A DNA stretch of 27,491 bases, taken from positions 1 to 27,491 of IMG/VR virus record IMGVR_UViG_3300038415_000462. One strand, written 5' to 3'. Under the pieces are notes generated by a model. That model did no database searches and had not been told where the DNA came from. It worked only from the letters and a program-made list of their open reading frames with translations. Numbering within the stretch: position 1 is the stretch's first letter; each line of letters opens with the position of its first letter. Below are positions 25,794 through 27,491 of this stretch, piece by piece. The translations under genes and the position numbers were made by a program. This stretch comes from a virus.

Positions 25794-27491
25794 ATGGCAA
25801 AAGATTCGCTCTTAAACATCATTTTGAATATTGTCAAGCAGGGCACGGGGGACAAGGACGCCAAGGACGGGATGGCGGACCTGGAGGGTCAGCTCGGTAA
25901 TACTGCCCTGGCCCTGGCGGCCGAAGTGGTTGGTTTTACGACCCTGACCGGCGCCATTTTTGCAGGCATTGCAGCGCTGAAAAGTTGTATCGATGCAGCT
26001 GCGCAAGCCGAGACAGCCACCACACAGCTGGGGGCAACCCTCCTGAGCACCGGACGCGCCGGTGAAATAAGTACGCAGCAAATTGCGGCCCTGGGGGCGA
26101 GCATGTCAGGACTCTTTGATACCACTCAAATAGAGCAGGCTGCCACTGTACTGTCGCGCTACATGGACATTCCTACTGACCAAATTCCCGGCGACTTAAG
26201 GATGCTTGAGAATTATGCGGCTGAAATGGGAGGAACTTTACCGGATGCCGCCAACGTATTAGGCCGTGCGTTGGAAAGTGGGACGACGCGCAACCTGGGT
26301 TTTTCGCGAGAGATGTCGAACACCATAACCACGATGATGAGCGCGGGAGATATCGCCGGCGCCGACGCCCTGATCATGGAACAATTCAACGATAAATTCA
26401 GCGGGCAAGCCTCTGCGGATCTGATGACCTATGCTGGCGCCACACAGGCAGTTAGTACCTCTATGGATAATTTGAAGGCGGCATCTGGCTCAGATCTTCT
26501 CTCCAATTTCACTCTAATAAAGTTGACCTTTGCAGATTTGATCAACGAATACATTGAATGGGAGAGTCTTCAAAATGGTGGAAAACCTACCGGGCTGGCC
26601 GCTTATGCAGGCGAAGTAGATTACTCAAAAATGTCTACGGCCGCCTTGAACTCCGAGCTCGATCTGGTTAATAACGCGCTGGCAACGACAACCACAGAAA
26701 CCGGAAAAGCGATGGCCGGCCATGCTCAACTGGCGATACAGACCGAACTGGACGCGAGGGCCCACCATGATTTCTCCAGCGTTTTAAAAGATCTCCCCGC
26801 CCAGCTGCAAAATTTAAAAATTGCTACCGATGATAGCGGAACAGCTGACTATAAGGACACAAAGTACGTTTCGGACATGACGGGGGAATATAAAAACCTA
26901 ATCACGCAACTGGGCCAGATGAGCCCACGAACAATCGCTGTTGGCGAGGCATTTGGACTGTTGACCGATCAGGAAATCACTGCCATGACCAACCTGCATA
27001 ACTTCGATGCAGATATACAGGCATGGGGAAATAAACCGATCACTAAGACTATTGTTCTGGACATGTGGTACCAGGAAAACGACCTCGGTTACGGCGGCAA
27101 AGTTACAGATGACGGATCCGCCCCGGCAGCCACCACAAGCGCCAGCACCGGCAGCGGCGGGAAAATACAACTGGCGCCTTGGGCTTCTGCGGCTGACAAG
27201 GCTTATGCTGCGGCCCATCCGGCGCAATACGCACCCGTGACCGGCAACGCGGCCGGCGGACCGGTGGGCCCAGGCACCTCGTTGTGGAACGAAGGCGGCC
27301 GGCCGGAGGTACTGGTGACGGGCAGCGGTGGGATGATCATCAGCCACGATGAGGCCATGAAATCGCTGGGTGGCGGCGTCACAATCAATCTTTCCGTCAA
27401 CGGAGCCGGCGACCCAAAGGCCGTGGCGGATGAAGTGATCCGCCAACTGGGCACCACGATGAACCTGCAGGGAGCCAGGACCAGGCTATGA
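25794..27491 (+). CDS. tape measure protein
   Basis: A 565-residue protein with GAGGCATAA before the ATG, ending with TGA on the last base of the window. It starts with a helical part (SLLNIILNIVKQGTGDKDAK, LAAEVVGFTTLTGAIFAGIA), continues with long Ala/Thr-rich helices (AEMGGTLPDAANVLGRALES, MSAGDIAGADALIMEQFNDK), a central helical region and a Gly/Ser linker, and ends GNAAGGPVGPGTSLWNEGGR and PEVLVTGSGGMIISHDEAMK, a tail seen in many tape measure proteins. It sets tail length and helps DNA entry. At about 0.15 nm per residue it predicts a short tail of roughly 85 nm. Gene order after the chaperone pair supports the call. It is AT-richer than the preceding late genes. Confidence 0.88.
   Translation: MAKDSLLNIILNIVKQGTGDKDAKDGMADLEGQLGNTALALAAEVVGFTTLTGAIFAGIAALKSCIDAAAQAETATTQLGATLLSTGRAGEISTQQIAALGASMSGLFDTTQIEQAATVLSRYMDIPTDQIPGDLRMLENYAAEMGGTLPDAANVLGRALESGTTRNLGFSREMSNTITTMMSAGDIAGADALIMEQFNDKFSGQASADLMTYAGATQAVSTSMDNLKAASGSDLLSNFTLIKLTFADLINEYIEWESLQNGGKPTGLAAYAGEVDYSKMSTAALNSELDLVNNALATTTTETGKAMAGHAQLAIQTELDARAHHDFSSVLKDLPAQLQNLKIATDDSGTADYKDTKYVSDMTGEYKNLITQLGQMSPRTIAVGEAFGLLTDQEITAMTNLHNFDADIQAWGNKPITKTIVLDMWYQENDLGYGGKVTDDGSAPAATTSASTGSGGKIQLAPWASAADKAYAAAHPAQYAPVTGNAAGGPVGPGTSLWNEGGRPEVLVTGSGGMIISHDEAMKSLGGGVTINLSVNGAGDPKAVADEVIRQLGTTMNLQGARTRL

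Overview
The window reads as about 27.5 kb of a temperate, tailed double-stranded DNA phage or prophage with a long non-contractile (siphovirus-type) tail. It runs from the lysogeny switch through an early/middle gene block into DNA packaging, head, head-tail connection and tail genes, and ends on the stop codon of the tape measure gene. I see no rRNA, complete canonical tRNA, CRISPR array, insertion sequence, integrase or lysis gene. The host cannot be fixed from this sequence alone. The base composition is GC-rich, and the late intergenic spacers carry REP-like palindromes and short A/T-rich direct repeats. By impression this resembles Anaerolineae-type Chloroflexota, but no search was possible and this is a weak inference.

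Layout. (1) 1-1013, minus strand: a HIRAN-domain protein, a small membrane protein and an XRE-family repressor. (2) 1014-1124: divergent control region with a near-consensus rightward promoter (TTGACA-N16-TATAAT), a possible leftward promoter overlapping it, and operator-like repeats. (3) 1125-10614, plus strand: tightly packed early/middle genes, often with ATGA or 8-bp overlaps. They start with three small DNA-binding-type proteins (two ribbon-helix-helix-like, one LexA-like winged helix). Many conserved but unexplained phage proteins follow, then an ASCH protein, a stand-alone DnaA-domain-I-like protein and a large ParB-like protein. One 328-bp gap (4422-4749) is full of hairpins and includes a tRNA-like fold. 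Two small genes at 8633-8857 and 9115-9522 are interrupted by single in-frame stop codons. (4) 10614-13848: HNH endonuclease, four 29-bp tandem repeats (candidate cos/terminase recognition region), small terminase, two small zinc-finger-like proteins and large terminase. (5) 13849-14480: two AT-richer genes with their own possible -10 box and a strong terminator, a moron-like insert. (6) 14513-21231: small membrane protein, HK97-type portal fused to a MuF-like domain, S78-type prohead protease, a separate coiled-coil delta/scaffold-like protein, a P22-type coat protein, and accessory structural proteins. (7) 21441-27491: connector, gp10-like tail completion protein, tail terminator-like protein, tail tube protein, the tail assembly chaperone pair joined by a probable -1 ribosomal frameshift on AAAAAAC, and the tape measure protein.

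How it works together. The repressor and operators would hold the rightward operon off in a lysogen. On induction the early block is expressed. HNH plus TerS and TerL would then cut and package DNA at the repeat-bearing region. The portal, protease, scaffold-like protein and coat build the head, and the connector and tail genes follow in standard siphovirus order.

The most distinctive feature is a family of two-hairpin intergenic elements. They sit 14-24 nt in front of the start codons of five late genes (17946, 21441, 23558, 23808, 25146), with a looser relative before 20161. Stem sequences differ between copies while pairing is largely kept. One copy has been absorbed into the coding end of the gene at 23558-23779, whose stop codon lies in the hairpin loop.
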